A DNA stretch of 64,000 bases from Rheinheimera riviphila (lineage in GTDB: Bacteria > Pseudomonadota > Gammaproteobacteria > Enterobacterales > Alteromonadaceae), in NCBI RefSeq assembly GCF_004005945.1, contig NZ_SACS01000010.1, positions 1-64,000 of the forward strand, in the 5' to 3' direction. Position numbers and translations under genes: made by a program. Shown here in pieces: positions 62,286 through 64,000 of the stretch (position 1 is the stretch's first letter; each line of letters begins with the position of its first letter). The notes below the pieces were generated by a model. That model saw only the letters and a program-made list of their open reading frames with translations, searched no databases and had not been told where the DNA came from.

Positions 62286-64000
62286 CGATGGGTTTTTCCT
62301 CGGTGGCCGCTGGCGGTGGTGGTGTGCTTTCGGTTGCCGTTTGTGGTGGCAAATTGTTTTCAGCTGGTGTGACGATATTGCCGGATTTTCGCAGCAATTC
62401 GGCGGCTTTACGTGCTTCTTTGGCGGCTTTTTCGCGCGCGGCTTCTTCAGCATAAGCTTGTTCACGCACCAGCATGGCGTCATACCGCTGTTGTTGGATC
62501 ACGGCGATATCGGCAATGGAAGGCAGTGTTGGTGCGTTATATTGCGGCGAGAAATAATAATCGAGCATCTGCCTCGCCACCGGCGCTGCGTTGCTGCCAC
62601 CACCACCGGCGTTTTCGACCACTACGGCAATGGTCACTTCGGGTTTGTCATGAGGTGCATAACCTACAAACATGGCGTTATCGCGGTGACGTGCGTTAAT
62701 CGCTTTGGCGTTGTATTTCTGGCCCGCCGCGATGTTGATCACTTGCTGGGTGCCGGTTTTGCCACCAATGGTATAGGTGGCTCCCAAAAATGCGCCGCGG
62801 GCAGTACCACCTTCCTGATGGGCGGTGCGGTACATCGCTTCACGGGAAATCGCCCAGTTGTTGGGGTCAATCACGGTAATGGCCTGTTCCAGCGGCAATA
62901 GCAACGATTGATCTTGCTGCTGATTATGGAAATTGCGGGCTAGCCTTGGTGTGATCCGACCACCGCTATTGACCAAGGTGGCGGTGGTTAACGCCATTTG
63001 CAACGGAGTTGCTTGCCAGTAGCCCTGGCCAATACCGATATTGATGGTATCGCCAGGGCCCCAGTTTTGCTTGTGGCGGGCTTTTTTCCAGGCGCGGGTC
63101 GGCATATTACCTTCATTTTCTTCATGCAGATCAATACCGCTAGGCCGACCAAAACCTGCATTCGTCATAAAGTCGGCAATTTTGTCGATGCCCAGTTTGT
63201 ACGCCAGATGGTAAAAGTAGGTGTCGCAACTTTTAATAATGCCGGTATAAATATCGACATAACCATGACCCCATTCTAAGTGGTCGCGCCAGCGTCTGCT
63301 GACGTTCGGCAACCGATAAAAGCCCGGATCCGGAATGCGGGTTTGTTCAGTGACGGTGCCATTTTCAAGACCGAGTACTCCAAGTAACGGCTTAATGGTG
63401 GAAGCGGGCGGGAATAGCCCTTGAGTGATCCGGTTGACCAATGGACGGTCTGGTGAATTCAGCAATAAATTGTAATTTTTACTACTGATGCCATGCACAA
63501 ATAAATTCGGGTTGTAACTTGGGTTACTGTAAAACGCCAATACCGAACCGTCTCTTGGATCGAGCATCACCACCGAACCGCGGTTTTCGCCGAGCGCTTC
63601 CTGCGCTTTAAGTTGCAAGCCTAAATCCAGTGATAAATACAAGTCATCACCGGAAATCGCCGGTTGTTCGCGCAAAGTCCGGATCACCCGGCCACGGCTA
63701 TTCACTTCGACTTCCTGATAACCAACGGTGCCATGTAATTGGCTTTCATAGAATTTTTCGATACCGGACTTACCGATATCGCGACTAGCGGCGTAATTGG
63801 CACTGACTTCTGCCGCTTCCAGCGCTTGATATTCTTTTTCGTTAATTTTGCCGATATAACCCAGCGCATGAGTTAACAGGTCGCCATAAGGATAATTGCG
63901 GGTTAAACGGGCTTCGAGAGTGACACCAGGAAATTGATGCAGATGCACCGCCAAAATAGCGACTTCCTGCTCGGTTAAATGCTCTTTTAACGAAATACTT
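62278..64000 (-). CDS. mrdA: Penicillin-binding protein 2 (partial, N-terminus beyond window)
   Basis: About 574 C-terminal residues are present and the frame stays open to the window edge. The transpeptidase motifs are SxxK in PPASTIKP, SxD in KSCDTYFYH and KTG in GGKTGTQQV. The pedestal domain region TRNYPYGDLLTHALGYIG is visible near the edge. PBP2 crosslinks the lateral wall with RodA. The tail is unusual: about 55 residues rich in A, E and K (coiled coil) then P/T/E, longer than in E. coli PBP2. Confidence 0.97.
   Translation of the reverse strand, partial: SISLKEHLTEQEVAILAVHLHQFPGVTLEARLTRNYPYGDLLTHALGYIGKINEKEYQALEAAEVSANYAASRDIGKSGIEKFYESQLHGTVGYQEVEVNSRGRVIRTLREQPAISGDDLYLSLDLGLQLKAQEALGENRGSVVMLDPRDGSVLAFYSNPSYNPNLFVHGISSKNYNLLLNSPDRPLVNRITQGLFPPASTIKPLLGVLGLENGTVTEQTRIPDPGFYRLPNVSRRWRDHLEWGHGYVDIYTGIIKSCDTYFYHLAYKLGIDKIADFMTNAGFGRPSGIDLHEENEGNMPTRAWKKARHKQNWGPGDTINIGIGQGYWQATPLQMALTTATLVNSGGRITPRLARNFHNQQQDQSLLLPLEQAITVIDPNNWAISREAMYRTAHQEGGTARGAFLGATYTIGGKTGTQQVINIAAGQKYNAKAINARHRDNAMFVGYAPHDKPEVTIAVVVENAGGGGSNAAPVARQMLDYYFSPQYNAPTLPSIADIAVIQQQRYDAMLVREQAYAEEAAREKAAKEARKAAELLRKSGNIVTPAENNLPPQTATESTPPPPAATEEKPIDE

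Overview
The window is chromosomal DNA of a Gram-negative gammaproteobacterium. Several gene blocks keep the order known from the gamma class: dnaK-dnaJ, dapB-carA-carB-greA-yhbY-rlmE-ftsH-folP-glmM-tpiA-secG-tRNA-Leu-tRNA-fMet-rimP-nusA-infB-rbfA-truB-rpsO-pnp-nlpI, and (minus strand) mrdA-rodA-rlpA-dacA-ybeD-lipB-lipA. The protein sequences, an ERIC-type intergenic repeat family, a TonB-dependent receptor with an RbsABC-type sugar transporter, and the moderate GC content fit an aquatic Alteromonadales/Chromatiales-like bacterium such as Rheinheimera or a relative. The genus is inference; no database was searched.

Layout. (1) 1-7.6 kb: a tRNA-Arg with duplicated downstream hairpin sequences, an orphan chemoreceptor, an amino-acid-type periplasmic binding protein, and a three-gene exopolysaccharide export module (outer-membrane barrel, Wza-like exporter, Wzc-like tyrosine kinase) with no glycosyltransferases beside it. 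(2) 7.6-18.9 kb: a carbohydrate locus with a ROK repressor, a divergent ABC importer (binding protein, permease, single-domain ATPase), a cytoplasmic GH3 N-acetylglucosaminidase-like enzyme, a TonB-dependent receptor, and a secreted 734-residue protein ending in a CBM5/12-type chitin-binding module. I read it as an uptake system for N-acetylglucosamine-containing glycans. A near-identical 16-bp element overlaps the -35 box of both the ABC operon and the receptor gene. (3) 19-24 kb: luxS, dnaK with a heat-shock promoter, dnaJ and an M48 lipoprotein protease. (4) 24-26.4 kb: an accessory island made of three related, highly structured repeats, one AT-rich ankyrin/zinc-ribbon membrane protein gene and a RelBE-type toxin-antitoxin pair. 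(5) 26.3-31.5 kb: NhaC antiporter, YqhD-like aldehyde reductase, and a nucleotidyltransferase/N-acetylhexosamine 1-kinase-like pair. (6) 31.5-56 kb: housekeeping genes for lysine and carbamoyl phosphate synthesis, transcription and translation factors, RNA decay and cell-envelope precursors, followed by a lipoprotein with an M64-like zinc-protease motif. (7) 56-64 kb: a PilZ protein and the lipoate/cell-elongation cluster, with mrdA cut by the window end.

The least ordinary material is non-coding. Two repeat families in the 24-26 kb island, and a hairpin element shared between the tRNA-Arg flank and that island, keep their loop sequences while their stems change in a base-pair-conserving way. 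That indicates selection on folded RNA or single-stranded DNA. One family forms inverted copies around a lone cargo gene, and one copy carries the other element inserted at a hairpin tip. Four full ERIC-type elements and one collapsed copy are also present.
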